NCBI GenBank assembly: GCA_030549175.1 | Contig: JAUKUA010000001.1 | Location: 3,596,001-3,660,000 of the forward strand | Source of the DNA: Lasiosphaeris hirsuta | Taxonomy: Eukaryota; Ascomycota; Sordariomycetes; Sordariales; Lasiosphaeriaceae | Reading direction: 5' to 3' | Length of the DNA stretch: 64,000 nucleotides | Part shown: piece after piece, positions 11,217 through 22,290 of the stretch | How positions within the stretch are numbered: the stretch's first letter is position 1 | Layout of the letters: every line of letters begins with the position of its first letter | The notes under the pieces: model-generated | Databases searched by the model: none | Told to the model about the DNA's origin: nothing | What the model saw: the letters and a program-made list of their open reading frames with translations, nothing else | Position numbers and translations under genes: made by a program

Positions 11217-12756
11217 ATGCCAGACGAGTCCATCGTGCCCCTCATACCGTCCATCAACACTCCGTCAGTCTCGCCAACGCCTACATTCCTGAAGCATCAA
11301 GCAATGGACAGCCCGCGGCTTGGTGGGCGGAAGAAGGGCAAGGCCTGGGTCCTCATTCTGTCCTATGTATTCGACTGGGTCGTCCTAATCGCTGCTGCTG
11401 GCATCGGCTACGTCCTGGGCGATGTCACCCCTAATAAGAGACCCTTTTCGCTCACCGACCTTGATATTTCGTACGTCGGTTCAATCAGCCCCCTCGCCCC
11501 CTTCGATCTCTTCTATCGCGGCAGCGCCCACACATGTCTCCACGGCCGCTAACCGCTTTATAGCTTCCCATTTACCGTCCACGAAACAGTCCCCCTCTGG
11601 CTCCTCATAACCATCAGCGTCCTGGCGCCCATCGTCATTGTCGCCATCATCTCTCTAGTCTTCGTCCCCGGCGCGACGGCCCCGCGTAACACGCCCAAGG
11701 CCCTCATCTGGAAGCGAAAGCTATGGGAGCTTCACACCGGCTGGCTGGGCCTGGCCTTGTCGATTGTTGCTGCTTGGCTTATTACCAACGGCATGAAGAA
11801 TTTGTTTGGGAAACCACGACCAGATCTCCTCTCTCGATGCCAACCCGACCTGGCTAACCTAAGCAAATACATTGTGGGCGGATTTACCAATGTAAGCAGC
11901 AATAGCCAACTAGTGAGCGCCGACATCTGCCAAAACCCCGACAAGTACACACTAGACGACGGCTTCAGAAGCTATCCTAGTGGCCACTCGAGCTCTTCAG
12001 CTGCAGGTACGTCGTAGCAATTGAGGTATCGCGTAGCTTCATGCCCAACTAATACCGCGACTAGGCCTCATCTACCTTTCCTTGTTCATCGCGAGCAAGT
12101 TTTCGATAACGCTTCCGTTCTTCGCCCCAGCCGGCTTCAACGATGCTGCCTTTTCAGCATTCCCTTCCCGAACTCGTGCCGGCGTCCTAACCCCGGCGCC
12201 CAACTCTTTTGAGCTTCAAGCGCGCGGCAACACGGATCAGTCCCCTTCGCCGGTAGACCCCACGATGCAGAAGCAATTGGCCCAGCATGCCCAGACTGTA
12301 GCCGCCGTGCGGCGACAAGCCGCAGCGCCGCCCCTATACCTCCTCCTCATTGCCATCCTCCCGTTTTTCGCCTCGGTCTTTATCGCCAGCTCCCGCTGGT
12401 TTGACTTCCGACATCATGGCTTTGATATCCTGTTTGGCTTCTTGATTGGTACCATATGCGCCTTCTTCTCGTTCCGTTACTACCATTTGCCCATTTCCCA
12501 AGGCGCTGGTTGGGCCTGGGGTCCGCGTAGCAGGGAGAAGGCGTTTTGGGCCGGCATTGGCAGCTTCAGCTACGCGACAGACCGCGTACCGTACACGTAC
12601 CGGGCGGGTGACGAAGAGGAAGGGCTGGATGCTATTGACGAGTATGGCCGGGGCACGGGGCTGCAGAGTAGTATTACTCCTGGTTCAACGAGGAAAGCGC
12701 AGGTTCCCGAAGATCATGTTCAAGACACAGCGTACATGGGCGGAAATGGAACCTAA
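11217..12756 (+). CDS. PAP2-family lipid phosphate phosphatase (Dpp1/Lpp1-like), 462 aa
   Basis: Members of this family dephosphorylate diacylglycerol pyrophosphate and phosphatidate at membranes. Exons are 11217-11470, 11564-12006 and 12065-12756 (introns 93 and 58 bp). The three catalytic blocks are complete: K163xxxxxxR170P171 (KNLFGKPRP), P223-S-G-H226 (YPSGHSS) and S342-R343-x5-H349-x3-D353 (SRWFDFRHHGFD). H226 and H349 are the expected nucleophile and acid/base pair. Hydrophobic segments at about 45-67, 96-119, 145-159, 233-252, 322-340 and 352-370 give about six membrane passes. Compared with minimal family members it carries a long hydrophilic insert (about 255-320) between blocks 2 and 3 and a Glu/Gly-rich C-terminal tail. 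The first ATG is used. Confidence 0.9.
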
Positions 12757-13907
12757 ATATAAAGAGGCGAGGAAAGGACATTTTTAGGTTTAGGATAACC
12801 GGGCAATGGTCGGAGCCCTGGCTGTTATTTGCCCACCTTCAGCGTTTCTTTGTCGCTCAGGATAATGGCAACGGTGTTGTGCGTTCAAATTGAGCATACA
12901 GGCGTTAGGGTTGCTATTATCTGCTGAGGCAGGATTGAGGGGGCAGTTTCTTGCATGGGGAGGGGGTACTTCCTTCTCAGAAGATGGGGGCACGTGTTGC
13001 CCAAAACCCTGATGGGGTGGTTGTTGACTCTCGTTAAAGGTAGCTGAGGTTTCAAGACCAAAAGTTGACTTTACGCTTGCCCGTACACGGGTTTGTAAAA
13101 GATTTTATATATGTAATTATGGCGTTTTGATTGAGGCTATTGAGATTCAAGGCTTGGTTCTCATCTACAGCGGGGGTCATATCATCTGGCTTACTAGTTG
13201 TGGTGAATGGTAGGTCGCGTACAGAGTGAAATGGAGCCAAATGAGCACCTGCGCTGACACTTGTGCTAGAAGATCAGGTGTCAATGGCCTCGCCAAGTTC
13301 CCTGTTCGTGTGAACGTGAGGCTGTCGATGTCTGAAATACATCTTCCCTTGGTACTGGGAGTGGGCACACGGATGAGATAGCCCTGAAACCAATCTCTTT
13401 CTAACAACAACCTACAACTATCCCCTTGCCTATGTCATGGTATCATCTGTTGCTACTTATTATGCCAGGTACCCGTCACGACCCGGCCTATTCAGGACCG
13501 GGGGTTTGTCAGGATAGGTAAGTGCACACGCTGAAGATAACTTCGTCTCCCCAACCAATTTCCACCCCATTGCTCACTCCCATCACCTTCTTTAGCTAGA
13601 AGATGAGGTAGCGTATCAGACACCCTCACAACACAAAACAAGCCATCATTCTCTGCCCTGCCCTCCGCCGCGCCCCATCGCCCACCTGCCTTGCCAACCA
13701 GTCTGCTTGCCCGTCCTGACCCGTCTCATAACGCCGTAATTGCAGATGCCCCAACTTTGTGTGGCTGGTGCTCCCTAAAGACGTGTGACTCTGTGTGAAT
13801 ATCTCCAAAGTGTGGGGAGAGGGAACACACACGCACAAAGGAAATACATAAACCAACAATATGTATGGTCATGTGTATAAACATACTGCCGTGCCGACAA
13901 ATGTGCC
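12757..13907. other. Convergent intergenic region, no gene supported
   Basis: This 1.15-kb stretch lies between the 3' ends of the PAP2 and CK2 beta genes. Only short, domain-free ORFs occur. It presumably holds the two 3' UTRs. Confidence 0.55.
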
Positions 13908-14915
13908 CTACCCAGCAATCGTCCCGACGCCAGCAGCCCCGGCGCCCTCGATAAAACCCGCGACCTGGGCAGCCTCAAGCTCGCCTATCTCCTCATCCTC
14001 CTCGTCCTCTTCGTCGTCATCGTCACCCTCGATGTCATCCTCGCCGTCCTTGAAGCCGCTCTCGACCTCCATCTTGCGGAGGCGACGGCGCATGTCGTCG
14101 CGCTGGTTGTTCTGCCAGCGGACAAGGGCGGCGGCAGCGTGCACCTTGAAGCCGTAGCAGCGGGGGACGTAGCGCTCGGCGCTCTTGGTGGGGATGAGAG
14201 CCGGATAAACCTGGAAGATGATGTTGTGGAATGAGGTTCCAAAGTAGGCGCCATCAATAGCGGCGTGGCGTGACGACTTGGGGTTGTAGATGTCCTCGCA
14301 ACGCGCGCAGTAGAGTTTGACGGGCTTTTGCGAGGGAATGTCGGCCAGGCCCATGGGTAGCAGCGGGTGCGAGTGGCACATGACGCGAGGACACTTGCCG
14401 AAGTCGGCCTTTTTGTACTTCTCGAGCTGGGGGGTTTGGTTAGGACGCGATAAAGATAGAGCTTTGGGGAGGATGGGAGGGCAAAGCACGAACCATCTTC
14501 GCCAGACCCCTAGTCGTGACAATGTAGCGAGCGTGAACAAGGCCGTAGAGATGTCTCGCCGACTTTTCTATCGTCTCACGCATTTCATCATCGCAGTCGA
14601 GATCAAAGACATCGGTGACTAGGTCGAGAGCATATTGATAATACTGGACTTCGGTGTTGAGGCCCGTCAAGTTGAAGCGGTCCGTCAGGTAGTCCTCGTC
14701 GATCTCGCAGAAGTACTCATTGCCGCGGGAAGAAATGAACTAGACATGACAGCGGTGGTGTCAGCAGAGGTGTTCCCATGCAGTAGAAAGCCTACGGCCC
14801 TCGCAGATCCTGGCTGCGGCGCGTGTCGCAAAGCCGGGAGGAAGGGGAGACGCCATACCCAGTCCCGCCAGTAGCTGGTGTAGTCGCTGTCAGACTCGCT
14901 CACGTAGTCGTCCAT
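13908..14915 (-). CDS. ckb1: Casein kinase 2 regulatory (beta) subunit, 273 aa
   Basis: CK2 beta dimerises through a zinc ribbon and docks the catalytic alpha subunits. Exons on the minus strand are 14859-14915, 14494-14739 and 13908-14426 (introns 119 and 67 bp; all junctions in phase 0). The N-terminus carries the acidic, Ser-rich start (MDDYVSESDSDYTSYWRDW) followed by FISSRGNEYFCEIDEDYL and FNLTGL. The zinc ribbon cysteines are C113, C118, C141 and C144 (CPRVMC and CARC). The IFQVYP-type region and RCYGFKVH are present. The C-terminal tail is long and strongly acidic (a run of Asp/Glu near residues 231-250) and ends in a Gly/Ala-rich segment, an extension typical of filamentous fungi compared with animal CK2 beta. 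Confidence 0.93.
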
Positions 14916-15806
14916 GGCGGCGCGTAAAGGTTACGCGGAGCGCACACGTCTCCCGGTGGGCTGACTCGAGCTGGCGGTGGGATATGGCCCACCAAACAGC
15001 AGCCGATAGTCGGCGATCGGACGAAGTGTCGAGACACAGGAGGGTTGGTCGGTGATGTGGGCGGGGGGGGGGGGGGGGGGCAATGTTGGTTGTGGCTGAC
15101 GGAGTCACTGTCGGAATCAGGCGAGTGCGGGCGCGGAATTCTGAAAATGCATGCATGCGGGTGCGCTGCGAGATGCAAGCGGCAGTTGCCAGCACTCGAG
15201 AAGGAAGACGCAGGTCGGGCGCGAAGGACGATCGAAGTGCCTCTTGCAGGTTTTGCTGTTTTTTTTGGTGGTGGATGTCCTCCCGGCTGGGCGATTTGGA
15301 TTTGGTGGGGGAGGCTCCGCGAAACAAGGATCAGCTCGGTCGCCGGTGAGGGGAACGCTACCGCCTCTGACTTGTAGGCCGTAGCAGCCCGACCACCACC
15401 CTATCTTACCACGAGCTCCATATTATTATTAGTGGGTATACTAAGTCCTAGAACTAGATATCTGCTAGTAGCACCGAGCATCCTTTACGACGCGCACACA
15501 ATAAAGAACCTATGGGTTTTGGTCGCTCGGCTCTCCATTCTAGCTTGCCTTCACCGCCTTTGCCTTTGCGTCCTGTAGGATACCAGTCTCCAGTGGCTAC
15601 CAAGCCGACTAAGGCTCGGGCACTTCCACCTGCTTCTCATGTCGGGGAATGCAATCACTAGCTCGTGTGGTTTGTTTTTGTTAGGTATCCGGATGTGCGA
15701 ATATTAAATGGTATTTTTGCAAAGACAGTTTGAAATTATCCAGCAGCAGCTATGCACACAGCCCATTCCCAGGGGCGAAAGCAACATGTCCAACATGTCA
15801 CCGAGC
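14916..15806. other. Intergenic region with poly-G tract
   Basis: No gene is supported. The stretch includes the CK2 beta promoter (minus strand) with an 18-G run at 15063-15080, and the 3' flank of the GST gene. Plus-strand ORFs at 15045-15384 are Gly-rich artefacts of the G run. Confidence 0.55.
15063..15080 (+). repeat. Poly-G tract (18 G)
   Basis: A run of 18 G lies about 150 bp upstream of the CK2 beta start codon; on the coding strand it is poly-C. Confidence 0.85.
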
Positions 15807-17753
15807 TCAGTCCCTCTTCGACTTGTAATCCTGAATCAACCATTCCCTGGTACGTGTATACAGCCTGTCCGCACTCGTCGTGTTGCGGACAAACACATTC
15901 TCCTCCATGGCCTGAATCCACATCTTCAACCGTAACTCTGACGGCTCGAGCGTCCAGCCCCTGAACGGCTGTAGAATCCGCGACAAACGCAGCGCGAAGG
16001 GGGCAAAGTGGATGTCCACAAGAGAAAGCTGGCCGCCGAGGAAAAGAGGCCCCTGGAGTGTTTAGGAACCGTCAGCAATTTTTGGCATCATACTACGTGA
16101 CCTGCCTACCTCTTTGTGTGCCGCCTGGGTAAGCTCTATGAGGTCAAGGTGTAATCGTTCCCCATGGCGCTGTAACGTTTCTTCAGTTGCTGCCAGAACA
16201 GAGCCAAAAGACGGGACGATAACTCCGTTAATCTAGCCAGCTCGATTAGCACATTGGCCGTACCGAAAGCCCTGATATACGGTACTTACAAAATTGACCC
16301 ATATACGACAGTGCGCTCGAAGTTTAGGATCTGCAGGAAGCAGCGGACATGTCCCTGTCTTCTCTTCGAGCTATATCGACATCGTTAGCATGTGAGCATA
16401 GTTATCTGTCTCGTTGGAAGCCTACGTATTCGAGGAGGGCGCCGCTATCCCCGCACGTCCAATCGTGGTCACGAAGGGCTGGAACGAGGCCACGCGAATT
16501 TGCTTCAAGAAGTTGGTTAGGCTTGGGCTTGCGAAACGGGTCCGTCTCGCAGTATTGGTACTGGATACCCTTCGCCTCTAGCGCGATCCAAACGCGCTGA
16601 GAAAAGGGGCTTGGTGGAAGTATCAGCGGCGCAGGCAATGGAAGAGGGGGGGTTGGGGGCGGGGGACACATCAGTTTGCGCCAGCTTGGATCAGCTTACC
16701 AGAAACACGCGGCATAGAGCTTAAGATCATCCTCCTTAGAATGCCTCTTGGCAGTCACGGCTGCATTTCCCGACGCCTTCCACGGTGATGGCCCTGTGTT
16801 CCGCTTCGCCTCTAACTCACGGGCTGCTAGCCAGCGCTGAACACTACTCTTTTTTATCTCGTCACTTTTTTCAAGTGAATGCCTGTGCTTTCCGGGAGGT
16901 CCATAACCAGTACCGTTCATGATGCTTCCATTGATGCGTTCAATCGTCCAGAACGGCCGCCCCTGGAAGCGGATCAAGGCCCCTATAAGCTCGCCGCTGA
17001 TAGAGCTAACCTCGCCGATAGAGTGGACCTCCAGTGTGTCCACCGAACACCCTGCCTGGTACTCGCTGATCTTGATCTTGACATCACAGAGATCGCGCTC
17101 GCGTATCTGCCGCTTGCGCTTCTTCCTGTTAGGATTGAGGGACTTGGGCGTCCCAGGTGGTCTCCCTTTCATGCGGCAGTCCCAGTAGTGGGTGACCAGC
17201 GGCTTGCGCTTGTACTGCTGTGATGACCTGTGCGAGTAGATGTTGTCGACCCAGGGGAAGTACGTCTCAAATCTTTTGGGACACAGGGTTATTGACAAAT
17301 CCCCGCCCACACGAGGGAGACTACTACTCACTCCTCCTGGCTAAGGATGACCATATGATCCAGGTCAAACAGTTTCTGTCGCCACTCAGGCAGTTTGGCC
17401 GGGCTCGCTACCATCTTGGTCTTCAGCTGCCCGCTAGTGCCTGCCTTTGTGTGGCTGCTCGAGCTCTGCCCATCGTGAAGATTGGTAGACTGGCCTGTTT
17501 CCCGTGCCTGCGGCTGTGAGGACGGCGTTCTCTGTTGGTCTTGGTCCTGTACCAAGGCCGGGTGGTAGCCGCCTATGAAGCTGTGCAAGTCTTCATCTGC
17601 GTGGAAAACGCCATCGCCAGCATCAATGGTTGGGACGGTCAACGATGACAACTCACTGAAACGACTGCCTTGTTCGAGATGCAACGATTGATTTGGCGGG
17701 CGAGGCTGGGGCTGACTGTGGGAGTGAATGCGAGAAAAGGGGGTGGGTTCCAT
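15807..17753 (-). CDS. Glutathione S-transferase (omega-type) with a basic N-terminal domain, 542 aa
   Basis: Six exons on the minus strand: 17332-17753, 16700-17272, 16436-16619, 16290-16370, 16110-16232 and 15807-16052. Introns are 56-80 bp with GT-AG ends, and every phase joins. Residues 1-120 are polar and Gln/Ser-rich. Residues about 135-300 form an unfamiliar domain with FETYFPWVDNIYSHRS, HYWDCRMKGRPPGTPKS and NRKKRKRQIRERDLCD; the last two look like an AT-hook-like core and a nuclear localisation signal. From about 324 the protein is a GST: LYAACFCPFSQRVW holds the omega-type catalytic Cys332, then LLEANSRGLVPAL and GDSGALLEY (cis-Pro and glutathione-binding region), then the helical half with GPLFLGGQLSLVDIHFAPF. 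Known GSTs are about 220-270 aa, so half of this protein is extra. My recollection is that the fusion exists in other fungi. Confidence 0.85.
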
Positions 17754-18184
17754 GATTGTTATTGCTGTTGTTGTCGCTGCTACCGAATCGCCATCTCTTG
17801 CTGCTTTATCGAACTTTAATTGTCAGCAAGCTAGCGCAGCACCCGACAGGTGTGACAAAGTCAGCCGTGGAGGAGTACACAACGTAGCAAAGAGCAGCGA
17901 ATGGTGCACGTGCCAACAAATGTGCTGTGCCGCAACTTTGAAGAAACCAACCTATGGGGCTCGAGAGCTCATTACAAGGATAAAGTACCTTCAAGTTGAT
18001 CGTTTTAGGGGCGAATAAGCCCAGGCTTGAGACTTGGGCGTTATTTATATGGCATTGCGATACCGTACATGCAGCCCCATATCCAGAATATGTGCTTTCG
18101 AAGTATACCTCCGGCATGCGTCACCTGCCTCTTCGCTGGATGCCCAGTCCAATTGCCACGTCCCACCTTTTTCATCGTGTGATG
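17754..18184. other. Short intergenic region
   Basis: This 431-bp stretch lies between the GST start and the RIC1 stop, both on the minus strand. It must contain the GST promoter and the RIC1 3' UTR. No other gene is visible. Confidence 0.6.
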
Positions 18185-21100
18185 TCAGTCGTCTCTGTGT
18201 TCCGACCGACTGCCACTGGTGACACTGCCAGCATCGCTAGCTGAGCGTGCGTCCGTTTCCGAATCGCTGCCTCCTGGCCTTCTCATCGTGTGCCTGATTG
18301 AGCTTCCATCAGAGAGGGCGCCGCTTATGTTTCTGTGCGGGATGGCGAGGCGTGGCACCCCCTCCCCCATTTCTTGCCCGTGTCTCATCCGGATGTTTAC
18401 CATCTCCATTGCCTCGCGCAGAGTTTCTCCCGTCTCATCCAGTGCCGCAAGGAAACGTGCAAGTTCCTTGCACAGCTCCCAGTCCTCCTCGCGCATTGCC
18501 CGGCTTAGCAGACGCACGCTCTGTTCGCTCGCCGTCGCCAGCTCGTCAAACGTGTGGAGAATCAAAAGATACCCGCCCGCTGTCTTGAGACTTCCACGTT
18601 GGAGGCTCTCCTCGAACAGCTCTTGGGGTGGGGGAAGGTACGCGAAGAGCGTGCGCCAGGAACGCACTTCGGTTTTCCGCGTGCACTGCACCACGATATC
18701 GAGATACTGCTTGAACGACGAGAGGAGGGAGAGAACACGGGGAAGAACTGCATCTTCAGGCGCCGGTGGTGGGCTTGCATCGACTTCTTCGTCCAAGACG
18801 TGGTGCAGAAGAACCTCCAGGCCGTGTGCAAAGTATTCGAGATCCTCAGACTGCTTCGCCAGACGCAAGGCATCAACAGGCCTGTTCTCGTTCAAATAGG
18901 CACGCAATATGTCTGGCAGGAAGAGGTGTGTCTGCCGTTGCATGTCAGCATGTCTGTCTTGTCAAAGGTTGCAGTAGCATTTGCGCGTTAGGGAAGCTTA
19001 CCCTGATGGAGAAACGGAAGAAAGAGAAATTAACGTCGCGGCGTTGGACGAGATCAGACTCGACGCCAAGCACAATCGACTTGGAGAGGAGGGCCGAGAG
19101 GGGATAAAAGTCGACAGGGATGGATATCATCGGGGGCAGTTCTCTTGCCGACTCACCTGACTCCCCTGATATTGCCTTTAAGACTGGCTCCACGTCCGCC
19201 CATGCTTTCAACTCGCCGCCATCAAATATCCAGAGCGAGTTTCGAAGGCTCTCCTCCGGTGTCTCGGTGGCCATCCGAATGTGCGGTTGGGAGCTTGAGC
19301 TTGGGAAAGGCTGATCTCTCATACTGACGTAGTACTCGACATTGTGCACGATAACGCGCATGTCGTACTTCAGATGGCCATCATGGAAAGAAGGCCGGAG
19401 CAGGACCAGTTTGCCGTCTACCAAGAATAAGACTGAGGCGTGGGCAACATCTTGTGATGGATCCCCCTCGAGGAGTTGGCTCTCTGGTAGAATCCAACTC
19501 AAACCCCTGACTCTTGCCGGGGACCTTACAATGCCGTGGAAAGCGATGTGCCCAACCTGAATAAGCTTGATCGAACCTGCAGATGAGGCGAATACGAAGT
19601 GGTGGAGAAGATTGTCGTAGGTATAGACCAGTAGTGAGTCTTCACCTGATGGAGTTATCAAGACGATCGGTGACTGCATCTGCTGGGTGTGCGTGACGGT
19701 GACGCCATCCAATGCAGCCTCTCGCGAATAGAGACGAAGCTCAAAGGACCTGTTGGCTTCCACGGCAGCCACCAAAATATTCTGGTACCAACAGAGTCCG
19801 CCCCGGACCTGGAACTCGTTTTCAGTGCTTTCGTTAGTAAACGTCTTCCAGCGGCCACTGTTGATGCTGTAGTGGGCTAAGCCCCTTCGCCCGGCGACGG
19901 CAACATATCGTCCATCGCTTGAGATGGCTGTGCATTTGATGGGCCACTGGTTCAGGAGATAGGTGGCCGGAATGCTAGCCGTGTGCCACAAAGAGGGTTC
20001 CGCCGAAATAGAGGTTAGATCTGGTAGGTCGTAGCCTCTGTATATCAACACGCTAGAGGTGCTCTGAAGAACGGTTCGAAAGAGATTCGCAGAGCTGTAG
20101 CACCCTGTTACTGCACTTCGGGCCATCTCCATAACCCAGATTGACTCGTGAGTTCTGCCGGTTAGGAGTAACTCGCAAGCTCCCCAAAGCCACACAGCAT
20201 CTGTCACGCCTATTATCCACTCCTCCCCGTTTGCTGCCGCAATCGCGAGATCCGCGCCAAAACTGTTGCTCAAAGCTTTGCCATATACACTCCAGGTTGC
20301 CCACCCCTTTTCAAACCCGGCAAAAAGACAGTAACCGTCAGGAGAATAACTGATGGTGCTGATGTCACCACACGTCGCACTAGACGCGGGGAGACTATGC
20401 ACATGAGAAGGTGGAATATTGCCAGAGTAGTCTCTTGCCGAGTAAACATGGATGCCACCGTCTGCACAGCTAACGGCGATCAGCGAGAAGCGCGCATTGA
20501 TCACACACCGTGTGGCATGTTGGTGGTCGGCTTGGGGAACATGAAAGCAGTAGCCTTTGAACAGCTTTTTAGGGTCCGAGGCTTCACTGCTTGGGTCGTT
20601 GTCCCGCTGAATACCGCTCATGCGCTGCACGGCGTATGCTTTTCCGTCGCTCGTAATCCACGTGGATAGGTTCATGGGTCTGTCATGGGTCATTTCTCTG
20701 ACTGTCACCTTTTTCCCTACCCAATTCATACGGCTCAATAGTTCAGTACTGGTTTGACTGCCCGCGCTATCAGGGGTCCAGCGAATACACTGAACGGCGG
20801 CTGGTTTGCGGGTTGCGACAACCAATTCGTCGTCCAGAGCCAATGCGCTCTCAATTCCGGCATCAACTTTAATCACCATTCGGAACCGGACGCTAACATC
20901 CCTTACACCCCCTCCCTCACCAGGGCCCCATAGTATTTGATCAGGGGCGATGTGACCAGGTCCACCAACGTGGCTCTGCCGTCTTCTTTGGACGTTTGTA
21001 TGGCTGGTAAAATGTGGCTTGTAGACGCGTGAATCGGCATCGGTGGCTAGCGAATACGTGATGAGATATCCCAGACTTGTATGGACGACGAGGATGGCCG

Positions 21101-21639
21101 AGTCCGGGCGCAGCAGCAGGTTGATATTAGCGCCGTAGGATTTGAGTGAGGCGTCAGATCGCACGACGATGGCTAATACCACTGTGGGCTAAAGATTCCG
21201 TCAGTGGAGGGAAAAAGAAAGAGAGCAAAAAGCCAAAATACCTTTGTTTGCCATATGGTCATGGTTGTCGACGTGATGACGGCAAAGAGGTGACCAGAGC
21301 GTGCGACCCGGAGAGCAAGGATAGGCTCCTGGGGGGAAGGCTAGACGGCGCAGGCCCCGGCGAATGACCCGGAGGTCTGTCGTCGTGGTCACCATACTCG
21401 ACAGAGTTGACAGCCGGTGTTAGGGGGGTAGCAGGCGTGATGGGCGTAATAGGTGTGGGCGGGCCTAGCACCTCCTGACTGGCAGTTGAAGCTGGGACGA
21501 GAAGCGAAGGTCTATCGGCGCCCCTTTCCCCCCGGCTGTCTGAAGTCGAGAGGCCATCGTGAGAAATGACCTGGCGGGAAGGCGGGAGTCTGCTACTGCT
21601 TGTCGCATATATACGGGGGGTACCCAGCGGCCAGTACAT
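18185..21639 (-). CDS. RIC1: RIC1 homologue (Rgp1-Ric1 GEF for Ypt6/Rab6), about 1110 aa, one frame break near the N-terminus
   Basis: Ric1 with Rgp1 activates the Golgi GTPase Ypt6 for endosome-to-Golgi retrieval. The start reads MYWPLGTPRIYATSSS, a typical Ric1 N-terminus forming the beginning of a WD40-like propeller. Exons on the minus strand are 21242-21639, 19002-21188 and 18185-18931 (introns 53 and 70 bp). The C-terminal RIC1 helical domain includes FFRFSIR/THLFLPDIL across the last junction, then EYFAHGLEVLLHHVLDEEVD and ELCKELARFLAALDETGE. In the first exon the frame slips near a run of six C (plus-strand G at 21331-21336). One extra C would join LPP directly to QEPILALRVARSGHLF. 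Otherwise a poor-donor intron ending at the CTAG before 21340 is needed. The tail is Ser-rich and divergent. Confidence 0.85.
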
Positions 21640-22290
21640 GGCTCTTTGAAGCCGGCGGCTTCACGGCGGTTTCATGCGTATCGGCAACCTAGGTTTCCTC
21701 AGGCCTGGTCAATTCATGTCGAGGAGTCGCTCCAATCGAGGAAAAGCGTCGTTCGAGGCTGGTTAAAACGTGACGGGGTGGTGCGGCGATACGGACTGTG
21801 ATACCGATGCTTCGAACTCAAAAAATGTGGTCAGTGGTTAGGGATGGCGCCAATGAATTGGATGTCATTTGGTGGAATCGTTCGGCGTTCCGAGGAACGG
21901 AACGCACTGACAATCAGGTCCAGTAAGGTACCCCGGAATACCTTGGCGCGCGTCTTATCAGCGCGAACAAGCCCTGTCGCCTCAGTATCTCAAGGTACTC
22001 GTTGGGGCAGGTAGCATGTTTCGCACCTTTCTACCTACATAGTAGGTACCTTACCTAGCGCAGCTGGCTGGTTCACGTATCATCCAATCCATTTCCACAT
22101 CAACAGAAAGTTTGTCAACTTGTCTGTCAACTTGTCTGTCAACTTGAACACGGCAACGAATTGAATAGCGTCTTTTCTCAGGCTTTTCTCCTCGTTTCTG
22201 TGATTTGGCTAGGGAAACTGCCTGCGTGCTCAGAACATTTCCATACCATCGCGTCGTACAAGTATTGGCTCTGAGGCCTTGGCTCGAACC
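21640..22290. other. Divergent promoter region of RIC1 and TEX1/THOC3
   Basis: This 651-bp stretch lies between outward-facing start codons. It contains CTACCTACATAGTAGGTACC (22031-22050), an imperfect palindrome, followed by TTACCTAG. A 12-bp tandem repeat lies nearer the TEX1 start. Confidence 0.6.
22112..22147 (+). repeat. 12-bp tandem repeat
   Basis: The partial unit ttgtcaac (22112-22119) is followed by two perfect ttgtctgtcaac units (22120-22143) and a partial fourth. It is located about 145 bp upstream of the TEX1 ATG. Confidence 0.8.
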
